Assembly (NCBI RefSeq): GCF_003315795.1
Contig: NZ_QMEY01000007.1
Coordinates: 1 to 64,000 of the forward strand
DNA from: Spongiactinospora rosea
GTDB taxonomy: Bacteria; Actinomycetota; Actinomycetes; Streptosporangiales; Streptosporangiaceae
Reading direction: 5' to 3'
Length of the DNA: 64,000 nt
Each line of letters begins with the position of its first letter. Position 1 is the stretch's first letter. The notes under the pieces were generated by a model, which was given only the letters and a program-made list of their open reading frames with translations, was not told the origin of the DNA and did not search any database. The position numbers and the translations under genes are program-made. Shown piece by piece: positions 45,070 through 53,811 of the stretch.

Positions 45070-45881
45070 GACCCCCACGCTTTCTTGATAAGGTCCACGG
45101 ATCGCCCCGCTCGAAACGCCTCGGCCCGTATTCTCTCATAGCAGTTCACCGCCCGCGCCACAGCGTCAGGATCGGCCGTCACCTCCTCACTGATGGCGGA
45201 ATCCACCGTCACGGTGGGCGGCGCATCACTAAGTTCCGCCAGAATGAAGCCGGAGACGAAGCCGTCGTAGCAGCGGGTGTCATGAGGGGTAAGCTGGATC
45301 GTGATATGTCGCAGCTCGCTCAATTCCAACAGACGAGCGAGCTGTGCGGCCATCAGCGCCGGACTGCCGACGGGCCGTTTCAAGACCCATTCGTCCATGA
45401 GCACCCAAACAGCGGGCGGATCAGGCCGCGTCAGGACCTGCTGCCGCCGCATCCGGATGCCGGTCAGCTCCTCGACCAGTTCCTCTGACTTATTCCCGCC
45501 CCTGAAGAGCGCCCGGGCATATTCGGCCGTCTGAAGCAATCCGGGGATCAGCAGCGGCTCCCAGCTCCGCAGGGCAATCGCTCCCGGCTCGACTTCCTCT
45601 GCCCACCGCCGAAACCACAGCGGCCCGGACGGAGCCGGCTGGGCGATGTAGGCGGCGAGGCGGCCGAAGAAGCCATCCGTCTCGAACAAGCGGTCGAGGT
45701 TTTTGGCGAAATCGGGCTGCGGAACACGCTTCGCCAATTCGACACTCGACACCAAGCTCCCCGAGCACCCACAAAAGCGGGCAACCCGCCCCTGCGACAT
45801 CCCAGACTGCTTGCGCAGTCTACGCAATTCTCTGCCAAAGCGGACTACAAGGGCATTCGGCTTGGCGGGTTGCTTTGCCAT
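45051..45881 (-). CDS. XRE/Scr1-family regulator (HTH plus DUF5753)
   Basis: 276 residues. The N-terminal HTH is VRFGRELRRLRKQSGMSQGRVARFCGCSGSLVSSVELAKRVP. The DUF5753 domain includes FRRWAEEVEPGAIALRSWEPLLIPGLLQTAEYARALF and HITIQLTPHDTRCYDGFVSGFILAEL. This family is the regulatory half of DUF397 pairs (Scr1-Scr2-like), involved in development and antibiotic control in Streptomyces. It is divergent from the HATPase gene. Confidence 0.9.
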   Translation of the reverse strand: MAKQPAKPNALVVRFGRELRRLRKQSGMSQGRVARFCGCSGSLVSSVELAKRVPQPDFAKNLDRLFETDGFFGRLAAYIAQPAPSGPLWFRRWAEEVEPGAIALRSWEPLLIPGLLQTAEYARALFRGGNKSEELVEELTGIRMRRQQVLTRPDPPAVWVLMDEWVLKRPVGSPALMAAQLARLLELSELRHITIQLTPHDTRCYDGFVSGFILAELSDAPPTVTVDSAISEEVTADPDAVARAVNCYERIRAEAFRAGRSVDLIKKAWGSWKQQT

Positions 45882-46058
45882 TGCTGTCTCCTGACCGTCG
45901 GCGTACCCATCGCGACTAGAAGTATCACGCCTATCGACAACCTTGGACTTGGTCGGCTGAATTCTGCCCCCGACCGTCGGTCAACATCGCAGGACACGGC
46001 CATCGCCTCTGAACCAAAGTGAGACCTCAACGTTCGCTTCGACAAACCAACAGGCTGT

Positions 46059-46520
46059 GTGACCTATATGCGACGACTATTGGCAGACACCCCGACTAGC
46101 GCGGTTTGGAGGGTAAGGACCTTTCCAGGAACGCTGGATCAGGTCGCCGCCGCCCGCCGGACAGTACGGGAAATATGGGCGGCCAATCCATCCCTTAACG
46201 GCGACTTCCTGGACGATCTCCTCCTCATGGTCTCGGAGCTGGCCGCCAACGCCGTCCGCCACACCCGGAGCGGCGAACCGGGCGGCCTGGTCGGACTGGT
46301 CATCACCGCCCACCCCACCTGGGTGCGGATCGAAGTGATCGACCAGGGCTCGCGCAAGGTGCCCCACGTCATCGGCCCCGAGGACGACATGCCACTGCGT
46401 CGCGGCGGCCGGGGCCTGGCCCTGGTCGAGGCCGCGTCGGACAGGTGGGGCCACCACCCCGTCTCCATGGTCACGGCCCGGCGCGGCCGGGTGGTCTGGT
46501 TCGAGAAGGGAACCGCGTGA
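46059..46520 (+). CDS. HATPase anti-sigma-factor-type protein
   Basis: 153 residues. It has FLDDLLLMVSELAANAVRHTRSG (N-box), IEVIDQGSRKVP (G1 region, degenerate) and RRGGRGLALVEAASDRWG (G2). This is the RsbW-like ATPase found in hundreds of copies in actinomycetes, often with DUF397 and Scr1 genes as here. It may bind a sigma factor or partner switch. It overlaps the next gene by one base (TGATG). Confidence 0.87.
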   Translation: MTYMRRLLADTPTSAVWRVRTFPGTLDQVAAARRTVREIWAANPSLNGDFLDDLLLMVSELAANAVRHTRSGEPGGLVGLVITAHPTWVRIEVIDQGSRKVPHVIGPEDDMPLRRGGRGLALVEAASDRWGHHPVSMVTARRGRVVWFEKGTA

Positions 46521-46831
46521 TGGGAAACAACAACGGCCGCATCAAGGTCGAGGTATCTCCCCTCGGCACCGGCCGATGGCTGCGCATATGGGAGATCAGC
46601 GACCCAACCAGCGCGGGCGTGCACATGTCCCGCGCCGGCTTCACCACATGGCTGGAAGCCGTCAAGGAAGGCGCGTTCACTCCCGAAGAACATTACGACC
46701 TTCTCCGCCTCAACATAGGCGACCTCGTGGCGGGCGCGCGTACCACCGTCGTCACCACACCCGCCTCCTGGAAAAGATTCGTCGCCGACGCCGAAAAGGG
46801 CCATTTCGACGAGTACACGGCCCGGACGTAA
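46520..46831 (+). CDS. Small protein coupled to the HATPase, DUF397-like repeats
   Basis: 103 residues from the ATG at 46520 overlapping the previous stop. It contains two segments resembling the C-terminal half of DUF397: FTTWLEAVKEGAF and WKRFVADAEKGHFDEY. This could mean a divergent tandem DUF397. There is no signal peptide. Its location beside an HATPase and near a DUF397 gene supports a partner role, which is inference. Confidence 0.6.
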   Translation: MGNNNGRIKVEVSPLGTGRWLRIWEISDPTSAGVHMSRAGFTTWLEAVKEGAFTPEEHYDLLRLNIGDLVAGARTTVVTTPASWKRFVADAEKGHFDEYTART

Positions 46832-46845
46832 TTCATGACCGCGCC

Positions 46846-47085
46846 ATGGCCCTTTCCCAGTGGACAATCGCCGGAAGCATCGCACTACGCTGGATCAACG
46901 GGCAATTGATCGTGCTCACCGCCAGGCCGTACAACAGCCTGCACGAGGCCATCAAGGCGTACGAGAAGCGCGAGTCCGAAAGACGGAACCGCGACCTGGC
47001 CGAACTCGGCCACCTGGTGGACACCGCCCTCGAACGCATGCGCGAAAACCGTCGGACACCACACCCGAAGCCGAAAAGTAGTTGA
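46846..47085 (+). CDS. Small hypothetical helical protein
   Basis: 79 residues from the ATG at 46846, 15 bp after the previous gene. It begins MALSQWTIAGSIALRWINGQL and continues as a charged helix (KAYEKRESERRNRDLAELGHLVDTALERMREN). It may be a coiled-coil partner in the same operon. No family recognised. Confidence 0.5.
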   Translation: MALSQWTIAGSIALRWINGQLIVLTARPYNSLHEAIKAYEKRESERRNRDLAELGHLVDTALERMRENRRTPHPKPKSS

Positions 47086-47105
47086 AAGTTCAATATGCTA
47101 TATTG
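47082..47105 (+). promoter_or_regulatory. Two adjoining palindromes before the LLM oxidoreductase gene
   Basis: TTGAAAGTTCAA (47082-47093) is a 12-bp palindrome and CAATATGCTATATTG (47091-47105) an odd-spaced 6+3+6 one; they share three bases. The second ends 6 bp before the ATG at 47112. The AT-rich DNA could be operator and -10 region of the gene, or part of the upstream gene's stop region. Confidence 0.5.
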
Positions 47106-47111
47106 CCACAT

Positions 47112-48014
47112 ATGCGTATTGGATTCAGCCTTCCCCAGCTCGGTGGTGTCGTCGCCCGCCAAGCAGACGAAGTCGCCCGGTTCGCCCGGGAAGCAGAAGC
47201 GCTGGGTGCCGGGAGCCTGTGGGTCGGTGACCGGCTGCTCGCCCCGGTCAACCCCACCGTCGGCTACCCTCCGGGGGTCAACCCGACGATCCCGGAGGAG
47301 TTCCACCACATCCTGGACCCGTTCGCCATGCTCGCCGTCGCCGCCGCGGTGACCGAGAGGCCCTTACTGGGCACCAACGTCCTGAACGCCCCCTGGTACC
47401 CTCCGGCCCTGCTCGCCCGCTCCCTCACCACCATCGACCTGGTCAGCGGCGGACGTCTGGTGCCCGGCTTCGGTTCCGGCTGGTCGCCCGAGGAGTTCCA
47501 GGCGGCAGGCGTACCGATCGCCGAGCGCGGCCCGCGCCTGGACGAGTGCCTGGACGCGCTCGACCAGCTCTGGACCGCCAGCCCGGCCGAGTACCAGGGC
47601 AAGTACTGGTCCGTGCCCCCCACCTACGCCGAACTCAAGCCCACCCGCCGCCCGCCCGTCTACCTCGCGGCCTTCGTCCCGGTGGCCATGCGCCGAGTCG
47701 CCAAACGCGCCGACGGCTGGCTCCCGGCCCTCGCCGTCACCGGCCCCGGCCCGGTGGACACGGCAGCACTGATCACCGAACCCATGCGGTACATCAGGCA
47801 GCTCGCCCAGGAAAGCGGCCGCGACCCGGCCGACATCGACCTGATCCTCCGCATTTACCCGCAGCACGGCTCCACGGTCAACGACATCGTGAACGCCATC
47901 CAAGGCGTCGCCGCCGAGCCCGACGTCCAGCACCTACTGGTAGACCTGATGTACCTCAGCACCAGCATCGATCACCACCTCGAAATGGCCGCCGAAATCC
48001 TCCGCCGCGTCTGA
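47112..48014 (+). CDS. F420-dependent LLM-class oxidoreductase (TIGR03619-like)
   Basis: 300 residues. It matches the luciferase-like monooxygenase fold: MRIGFSLPQLG, ARFAREAEALGAGSLWVGDRL, RPLLGTNVLNAPWYPPALLARSLTTIDLVSGGRLVPGFGSGW. The set is typical of the F420-dependent branch. The ATG at 47112 is preceded by palindromic AT-rich DNA and no clear ribosome binding site. The substrate is unknown; such enzymes reduce or oxidise secondary metabolites and xenobiotics. It is probably monocistronic. Confidence 0.88.
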   Translation: MRIGFSLPQLGGVVARQADEVARFAREAEALGAGSLWVGDRLLAPVNPTVGYPPGVNPTIPEEFHHILDPFAMLAVAAAVTERPLLGTNVLNAPWYPPALLARSLTTIDLVSGGRLVPGFGSGWSPEEFQAAGVPIAERGPRLDECLDALDQLWTASPAEYQGKYWSVPPTYAELKPTRRPPVYLAAFVPVAMRRVAKRADGWLPALAVTGPGPVDTAALITEPMRYIRQLAQESGRDPADIDLILRIYPQHGSTVNDIVNAIQGVAAEPDVQHLLVDLMYLSTSIDHHLEMAAEILRRV

Positions 48015-48143
48015 CCCCCTCCCGAGTACCCGCCCCATGGGAAAGGGAATGCGGCCGGGAACGGTCAGAAAATGGTCTGTCATCCGGTCAGCGCCGGGAC
48101 TGAGGATGTGCCCTGCTCCAGGACTCCAAGAGAGGGAGAGGCC

Positions 48144-48638
48144 ATGCCCACGGCAGGCACGTTATCCCGCGCGCGACGGGTCGCTACGCGCATCGGTCTG
48201 CGACTCATTCCGGTGGGGGCGATTCTCGCCTCGACCGCCCTCATCGCCACACCGGCCCACGCGGAACTCGTGACACAGATCCGGAGTTGGAAGACCGGCC
48301 GTTGCCTCGACAGCAACTTCAAGGGCGAGGTCTACACCCAGCCCTGCAACGCTCCCCACACCAACCGCCACCAGTATTGGATTTTCACCGGCGGCCACCT
48401 CAAGAACGACGCCACAGGGCGGTGCCTGGACAGCAACGGTGACGGAAGGCTCTACACCTTGCCCTGCCAATGGCCCAACACCTGGCAGGACTGGGAGGCA
48501 CAGCAAGGGAGGGCCCGGGACGTCGCCATCATCCAAAACCTCCGCACCGGGCTGGTCCTGGACAGCAACGAAGGCGGCGGCGCCTACACCCACCGGCGGA
48601 ACGGCGGTTTCTACCAGGACTGGAAACTGGGCTTCTGA
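48144..48638 (+). CDS. Secreted ricin-type beta-trefoil lectin
   Basis: 164 residues from the ATG at 48144 (GGGAGAGG upstream). The signal peptide is GLRLIPVGAILASTALIATP, cleaved after AHA. Three trefoil units follow with CLDSN, CLDSN and VLDSN starts, each ending in a QxW motif (QYW, QDW, QDW). This is a single RICIN domain without an enzyme module. It probably binds galactose- or xylan-type sugars outside the cell. A strong hairpin terminator follows the stop. Confidence 0.88.
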   Translation: MPTAGTLSRARRVATRIGLRLIPVGAILASTALIATPAHAELVTQIRSWKTGRCLDSNFKGEVYTQPCNAPHTNRHQYWIFTGGHLKNDATGRCLDSNGDGRLYTLPCQWPNTWQDWEAQQGRARDVAIIQNLRTGLVLDSNEGGGAYTHRRNGGFYQDWKLGF

Positions 48639-48646
48639 CCCCGGCC

Positions 48647-48679
48647 GCGCGGGGACCAGGAACCCTCTGGTCCCCGCGC
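48647..48679. terminator. 13-bp perfect hairpin between converging genes
   Basis: GCGCGGGGACCAG (48647-48659) pairs perfectly with CTGGTCCCCGCGC (48667-48679), 7-nt loop. No clear T-run follows on either side. It lies just after the lectin stop and after the stop of the small minus-strand gene, so it can serve both. Confidence 0.65.
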
Positions 48680-48682
48680 CGC

Positions 48683-48862
48683 TCAAGGGCGAGAGAGCCC
48701 CCTCCTGATCTGAGCGGCAGCCGTCTTCTTCACGTACGACCTGACGGGATGCACGACCGCCCAGACAACCAGCACGACACCAGCGGCTGCACAGCAGACG
48801 GCGTGCCACCGGGGCCCGGGGCCCATCACGGATATGTCATGCACGACTACTATCTGTTTCAT
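48683..48862 (-). CDS. 59-residue single-pass membrane protein
   Basis: A short gene of 59 codons plus stop. The ATG at 48862 has GGAGGG 4-5 nt upstream. The product starts MKQIVVVHDISVMG, has one membrane helix (HAVCCAAAGVVLVVWAVV) and a basic tail (KKTAAAQIRRGLSRP). It shares the hairpin terminator with the converging lectin gene. Function unknown; the helix-plus-basic-tail form recalls small membrane regulators or type I toxins, which is speculation. Confidence 0.5.
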   Translation of the reverse strand: MKQIVVVHDISVMGPGPRWHAVCCAAAGVVLVVWAVVHPVRSYVKKTAAAQIRRGLSRP

Positions 48863-48949
48863 GATGCCCTCCGATCACCTGACCGGCGAGACCGGATACC
48901 CCCAGGACGGTAGGCGGGAAAAAGCGGCCTTCCGCCGTGCGAGCGTTAC

Positions 48950-49627
48950 ATGATCCACGTCCGCCCCATCGTGAAAGTCCTCGGAGGCGTTGGCTCGGCG
49001 GCGGTGGCGTTGGCCGCCCCATGGCCGATCGAGTACCTGTCCGTGTTCGGGCCGGACGACTGGCGGCGGCCGGCGCTGATGGCCGTGGCCTTCCTGGTGG
49101 GGCTGGGCGCGTTCGGGGTCCTTGCCTTTGTGGCCCTGCTCACGCGACTCCTGCTGGTCGTCACGGTGTTCTTCGCGGAGTTTTTATCGTTCATGGCGGG
49201 ATCCACCATGGCGACGGACGAGGCGCTGGCCGAACGCAGCCGGATCAGCACATGCGTGGTGGAAGAGGAACGGGCGGCGGTCGTGATGATCGCCCCCCCG
49301 CCCACCGATCCCGGCGGCCTCCCGAGCGAAACGTTCGGGCTCAAGTACAACTACCGGCTGCACTGCCCCGGCGGCGTGCCGAGCGCCATGGAGACCTTCA
49401 CGCCGATGGCCAGGCCGGGCACGGCCGTGCGGATCATCTGGGACCCCATGGGCCGGATCGGCCCCTACCACGCCGACAGCAGGGCCGAGCTCCGGGACCT
49501 TGACGGGCGTGCGTTGTGGGCCATGGGTGTACTCGTCGCGATGCTTCCCCTCATGGACGCCGCGCTCTTCGGCATTCCCCGCCTCAAACTCGCCGCAGCC
49601 AGGTTCCGCAGGCGACGAGGGACGTGA
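48950..49627 (+). CDS. Membrane protein of unknown function
   Basis: 225 residues. Two or three N-terminal helices (KVLGGVGSAAVALAAPW, ALMAVAFLVGLGAFGVLAFVALL, VVTVFFAEFLSFMAG), then a soluble segment of about 110 residues with FGLKYNYRLHCPGGVPS and GTAVRIIWDPMGRIGPYHAD, then a final helix (MGVLVAMLPLMDAALFG) with an Arg tail. The soluble part has a beta-rich feel. No family recognised. Confidence 0.65.
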   Translation: MIHVRPIVKVLGGVGSAAVALAAPWPIEYLSVFGPDDWRRPALMAVAFLVGLGAFGVLAFVALLTRLLLVVTVFFAEFLSFMAGSTMATDEALAERSRISTCVVEEERAAVVMIAPPPTDPGGLPSETFGLKYNYRLHCPGGVPSAMETFTPMARPGTAVRIIWDPMGRIGPYHADSRAELRDLDGRALWAMGVLVAMLPLMDAALFGIPRLKLAAARFRRRRGT

Positions 49628-49904
49628 TGGTCCAGACCACCCGGTCCAGGGCGCTGCACGATGGGTGCACGCGGGTAGGACCCACCGCCTACGGCATCCC
49701 CGCCAAGTCACCCGCGGGGCCGGAGATGCGGCACCTACGCCCGTGTTAGCCTGATCCACATGATCCACCCTCGTGCCTAGAGAGATGTCCCACCGCGTCG
49801 CCCGGCCACCACGGGCTTGATGCGGAAGCGGCCTCTCTTACGCCGCAGCGCCTCCCCTCCCCGTACACCCCTGGGCTTGGCGCTGCCTTTTTCGAGGTGT
49901 TCTC
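49628..49904. other. Intergenic region before the MFS gene
   Basis: Holds a 40-codon plus-strand frame (49627-49749) overlapping the previous stop as TGATG, with no family resemblance. The MFS gene's ribosome binding site GAGGTG is at its end. No RNA gene was recognised. Confidence 0.35.
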
Positions 49905-51155
49905 ATGTCGTCTCAGTCGGCGGCGTCCTACGCCGCTGTCCTCCGTGCCCCTCTCGCCGCTCGCACCTTCAGCGCCGCACTGGTCGGCAGGCTGTCCTAC
50001 GGGATCGTCTTCCTCTCGCTGGTCCTGGCATTCACGAAGGCCACCGGCTCATACACCATGGCAGGCGGCGCCATCGCGCTGTTCGGGCTCGCCAGCTCGC
50101 TACTGTCCCCGCTACGCGCCCAGATGATCGACCGGTACGGAATCCGCCGCGCGCTCCCCCCGATGGCGATCACGTACGCCCTGCTCCTGGCCCTGCTGGC
50201 CGCCCTCACCTGGCGGCCGGGAACGCCCGGCCCGCTGCTGTGGTCACTCGCGGGCATCGCGGGGGCGTTCACCCCGCCGCTCGGCCCCATCATGCGGACC
50301 CTGTGGAGCGATCTGCTCCCCGACAGCGCACTCCTGCAGCGCGCCTACTCCCTCGACACCGTCGCCGAAGAACTCCTCTACGTGACCGGCCCCCTCATCG
50401 CCGGTTCGTTGACGGGACTGGCCCATCCTTCGCTGGGCGTACTGATCAGCGCCGTGTTGATGCTCACCGGCTCACTGGCGGTCGCGACTTCGCCCGCCGC
50501 AGATCCCGCCTTCTCCAGCAGGCCACCAAGCGCCAATGGCCGATGGAGTCTGCTCGCGGGCATCGGCGGCGTGCGACGGCTCCTGCCGGTGACCGTCGGC
50601 GTGGGCATGTGCCTGGGGTCACTGAGCCTGTTCATGGTCGCCTTCGCCGAGCGGCACGCACAGCTCGCGGCGGTCGCCTGGGTCGAGGCCGCGCTCGCCG
50701 CCGGAAGCGCCGTCGGCGGGCTGGCCTATGGTGCCGTGTCCTGGCGGCTCAAGCTGGAACGTCGGCTGCCCCTACTGGCCACGGGCTTGGCGCTGTCGCT
50801 GGCCGCCGCCGGATTCGCCCCGAACATCGGCGTACTGTCGGTGCTGGTCGGCATCGCCGGGCTGTTCCTGGCCCCCACCCTCACCACGGCCTACATGCTG
50901 GCGGACCAGGCCGCCACCGCCGACTCCAAGACCCAGGCCGGCGCGTGGATCAACACGGCCTTCAACGCGGGAAGCGCCACCGGCTCCGCGTCCGCGGGAC
51001 TGCTCATCGAACGCCTCGCCCTGACCGCCTGCTTCGCGATCGGCGCCCTGCCACCCCTCCTCGGCGCACTGGCGGGAATGAGAAAGCCGCGAAATGCCGC
51101 CGCGCCTTTCCGAGAGGAGACCTCGCCCGAGATGTCCACCGACGCGGCCTCCTGA
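49905..51155 (+). CDS. MFS transporter
   Basis: 416 residues, ATG at 49905 with GAGGTG 6 nt upstream. About twelve hydrophobic helices are visible. The loop between helices 2 and 3 has PLRAQMIDRYGIRRALPP, the DRxGxRR signature of the major facilitator family. A second half begins after the central linker near SRPPSANGRWSLLAGIGGV. It most resembles drug/metabolite exporters. Too far (over 30 kb) from the siderophore operon to be assigned as its exporter. Confidence 0.88.
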   Translation: MSSQSAASYAAVLRAPLAARTFSAALVGRLSYGIVFLSLVLAFTKATGSYTMAGGAIALFGLASSLLSPLRAQMIDRYGIRRALPPMAITYALLLALLAALTWRPGTPGPLLWSLAGIAGAFTPPLGPIMRTLWSDLLPDSALLQRAYSLDTVAEELLYVTGPLIAGSLTGLAHPSLGVLISAVLMLTGSLAVATSPAADPAFSSRPPSANGRWSLLAGIGGVRRLLPVTVGVGMCLGSLSLFMVAFAERHAQLAAVAWVEAALAAGSAVGGLAYGAVSWRLKLERRLPLLATGLALSLAAAGFAPNIGVLSVLVGIAGLFLAPTLTTAYMLADQAATADSKTQAGAWINTAFNAGSATGSASAGLLIERLALTACFAIGALPPLLGALAGMRKPRNAAAPFREETSPEMSTDAAS

Positions 51156-51290
51156 AACGCCGCTCCCATCAACACCGCCCCAAAGGGCGGGACCAGCTCA
51201 TCGATCCTGCTCAGCGCGGAGCAGTACAAAGCGTTCGTCACCTCAAGTGACACGAGACGACGAATCGATCCGGGCCGGGGACGTCCGGGA

Positions 51291-52419
51291 TCAGGCGATG
51301 GTGAGCGACCCGCCCTCCAGGTACGCCGCCAGCGGGCCGGTCATCTGGGACCGTACCGGCGGTTGCGAGGCCAGCCCGTTGGCGCAGGCGGCGAGGTGGC
51401 CGACCTCGTCGGAGGCCGTGGAGCCGAGGAGTTCGACCGCGCGCGGGACCAACCGGGAGAGGGCGTCCTCCACGCAGTACCGGACATACAGCGAGTGGGC
51501 GAGCGCCGGCTCGTCCGTGCCGCCGTCGTCGATCCGGCGGGCGACACCCTCGGCGGCCGACATCGCGCCCTCGGTCTCCACCAGCAGCCGGACCCGCTCT
51601 GCCTCGGGCACCCGGTTGTCGAGCAGCACCCGCTCGACCAGCGCGCTGGCGGCCCCGAGGCGGCTGCCCGTCATCAGCAGCTGGTACCAGGCGAAGCTCG
51701 CGGCCAGCAGTGCGTCCAGCCGCCCGCCGAGGCCCGAGTCGCGCACCAGCAGCTCCGGCGCCACCAATACGTCGTCAAGGGTGACCTGCTCGCTCCCCGC
51801 CCCCGTCTCGCTGACGCTCAGACCCTCGCTTTCCGCGGGCACCAGCGCCACCGCCGGTTGCTCGCCCGAGCCGTCCGAGGGGGAGAGCATGACACCGGCG
51901 ATGAGCAGCTCCATCGACCCCGCCAGGCCGTGCGGGTGTGTCACCCCGCTGACCCCTACCCCGTCGGGCCCCTCCGTGGCCGTCATCGAGGGGGAGAGGA
52001 CTCCCGCGCCGGGGCGTTCCTCGGCGAAGCCGAACGTCACGAGGTCGTTGGTGGCGGCCAGGCTCTCCAAGATCATCGACTTCATGCCCTCGTCGGCGAT
52101 CACGGCGGCCAGGGTCGCCATCGAGAAGTGGTGCAGGGTGGTGGCCACGGCCAGCGACGGTGCCCTGCTGCCCAGTGCGCGCTGCACCCGCAGGGCGTCC
52201 AGGGCGGTGGCTTCCCGCCCCTGGTAGGCGGCCAGCACCAGCAGCCCGGGGCCGCCGCTGTCGCGGAAGAGCCCGATGCCGGGGCCATCCGTCGCGGAAG
52301 AGCCCGATGCCGGGGCCATCCGGGCTCTCCAGCTCGGCGAGGGACACCGCCCGCAAGCTGTCCTCCAGCCCCGGCAGCAGCTCCGCCACAGTGGCACGTT
52401 CCCGTTCCAGAAAACGCAC
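51291..52419 (-). pseudogene. Acyl-CoA dehydrogenase-like gene, frameshifted by a 31-bp tandem duplication
   Basis: From the GTG at 52419 (GGGGAGAC upstream) the frame reads RFLERERATVAELLPGLEDSL to SPDGPGIGLFRD, then hits an exact 31-bp duplication (52260-52321) that shifts the frame by one. Removing one copy gives a continuous 365-residue protein: SGGPGLLVLAAYQGREATALDALRVQ through ALGSRAPSLAVATTLHHFSMATLA, GFAEERPGAGVLSPSM and the C-terminal helical domain. It resembles acyl-CoA dehydrogenases of secondary metabolism (flavin dependent). The rest is intact, so the mutation is probably recent. Confidence 0.75.
52260..52321. repeat. Exact 31-bp tandem duplication
   Basis: The unit GTCGCGGAAGAGCCCGATGC... 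(31 bp) occupies 52260-52290 and again 52291-52321 without mismatch. 31 is not a multiple of three, hence the frameshift in the acyl-CoA dehydrogenase-like gene. Confidence 0.95.
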
Positions 52420-52862
52420 GTCTCCCCACTCTCCCCGGGACGCCCCCCGGCCGGTGGCCCGGACGGCCCACACCGCCCCGGGCCGGGCCGATCATGAAAG
52501 AAATGTACTTGGACGGCACCGCACGCGGCGAGTCGTAGCCGCCCCGGATCTTCCACGCATGCTCGTACGCCGTCATTGCCATGGCCTTCGCCCGACACCA
52601 GCGCTGCGCCGTTCGTCCGCTGATCTCTGGGAAGAGGCCCGGTGTGCGCCTTGGATCACTCCCAGGCGCATGATCCGAAGGTGTGGAGTTCCCGGCTGGA
52701 CGCCGGTCGGCGAGGGCCGAACGGCGACCGGCCACGACACACGCGAGAGGAGCGGTTACGCGCCGTCGTGGCCGAGTTGGTGCTCATTGCGGCGGATGTC
52801 AGCACACCACGGCGCCTCCGTCCTCCGTGAAGGGGGGCGTCATCATGCCGCTCGGCGTCGCG
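52420..52862. other. Intergenic region with possible gene remnants
   Basis: No intact gene. On the minus strand around 52490-52600 a frame reads AMAMTAYEHAWKIRGGYDSP and could be a fragment of a protein. On the plus strand 52720-52749 (GAACGGCGACCGGCCAC plus CACACGCGA) recurs with two mismatches at 53461-53488. Confidence 0.35.
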
Positions 52863-53165
52863 TCAGTCGTACAGCACGGTGGCGTAGCTGTACACGGTGC
52901 CAGGGAAGGTGAGAGATGCTGTCTCGCCCACCGCCGCCGGCTGACCGATGTAAGTGACATATCCGATTTCAGGGCGTATGTGTTTGCCGTAGGCCGAGGC
53001 CGCGTGCGTGCCTGTTCCGCCTGTGCAGTGGCTGTAGACGAAGTACCCCGACGTCCATGCGGCGCAGCCCGTCGGTTTGGCGTGGGCGGGAGACGCGGAG
53101 ATCGCCAGGAGTGAGGCGGTGAGCAGGGCGGTGGCGGACATGGCCGCGGCCCGGTTTCTTCTCAT
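52863..53165 (-). CDS. Small secreted protein
   Basis: 100 residues from the ATG at 53165, preceded by GGAGGAAG. The signal peptide is MSATALLTASLLAISASPAHA. The mature 70 residues contain two Cys (CAAW, HC) and Tyr/Thr/Gly-rich beta-like sequence. No family recognised; the size and Cys pair suggest a stable extracellular fold. Confidence 0.6.
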   Translation of the reverse strand: MRRNRAAAMSATALLTASLLAISASPAHAKPTGCAAWTSGYFVYSHCTGGTGTHAASAYGKHIRPEIGYVTYIGQPAAVGETASLTFPGTVYSYATVLYD

Positions 53166-53811
53166 GTGCACTTCCTCCGGTTCGCGAAGGTGAACGGCAC
53201 TTTCAGATAAGAAACTTTCTGGATCGGACGATACGCCTGGCACGAGACGCGTCAAGAACGTTCCGCCCCCTGTACCCCGCAGGCCCCGGCGCGTCCTGCC
53301 GGGTAGCCGCACCCCACGGACGCCCGTCTGTTCGTGGAGGCAGGGGCGTCCTGGAGTTCAGATCCCCTGTTACTCGGGAGTGAAGGCCATCAGTGCGCGC
53401 GGGAGCACGGGACAGAGGGCGAGCGCCAGGACAACCTGGAGGCGTTTGAGCCGGTGCTGGGAACGGCGACCGGCCACAGCACACGCGAAACGCCGGACAC
53501 AGAGACCGGCCACATACGGCGGAGCGGCGGCCACCACGGCAGGCCGTACTGTGACACACCCCACAGGAACACAGCCGTACTCTCATCGACCGGTGCCCGG
53601 CCCTCCCCAGAGATCAGCGAGCGAACGGCGCGGTCCCGGCGTCGGGCGGAGCCCGACATGGAATCGGGCGGCTGAGCGAAGCGAAGGCCATTAGGTACGC
53701 GGTGGGCACCGCTGGAAGACGACGGCCGAGACGTTGGGCTGAGCCCGACACAAGACAAAACGGCTGAGCGGAGTGAAGGCCATGGGCTGCGCGAAGCGCG
53801 GCCTGGAGGGG
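53166..53811. other. Repeat-bearing intergenic region
   Basis: About 645 bp without a believable gene. It carries two copies of the GTCGGGC...GAAGGCCAT repeat (see next entry), a third isolated AGTGAAGGCCAT at 53380-53391, and a copy of the 25-bp direct repeat also seen near 52720. Several short frames are open on both strands but are not coding by composition. Confidence 0.5.
53641..53783. repeat. Paired repeat: hairpin GTCGGGCGGAGCCCGAC and GAGCGAAGCGAAGGCCAT tail
   Basis: The two parts occur at 53641-53657/53669-53691 and again 92 bp downstream at 53733-53750/53761-53783. The first copy's hairpin is perfect (7-bp stem, GGA loop). A third, more diverged copy is at 659-708. Same spacing in both 53.6-kb copies shows a duplicated unit. 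Confidence 0.7.

Noticed and set aside
49905..51155. MFS gene as the missing siderophore exporter
   Set aside because: More than 30 kb away, no iron box seen before it, and no specific similarity to PvsC noted.
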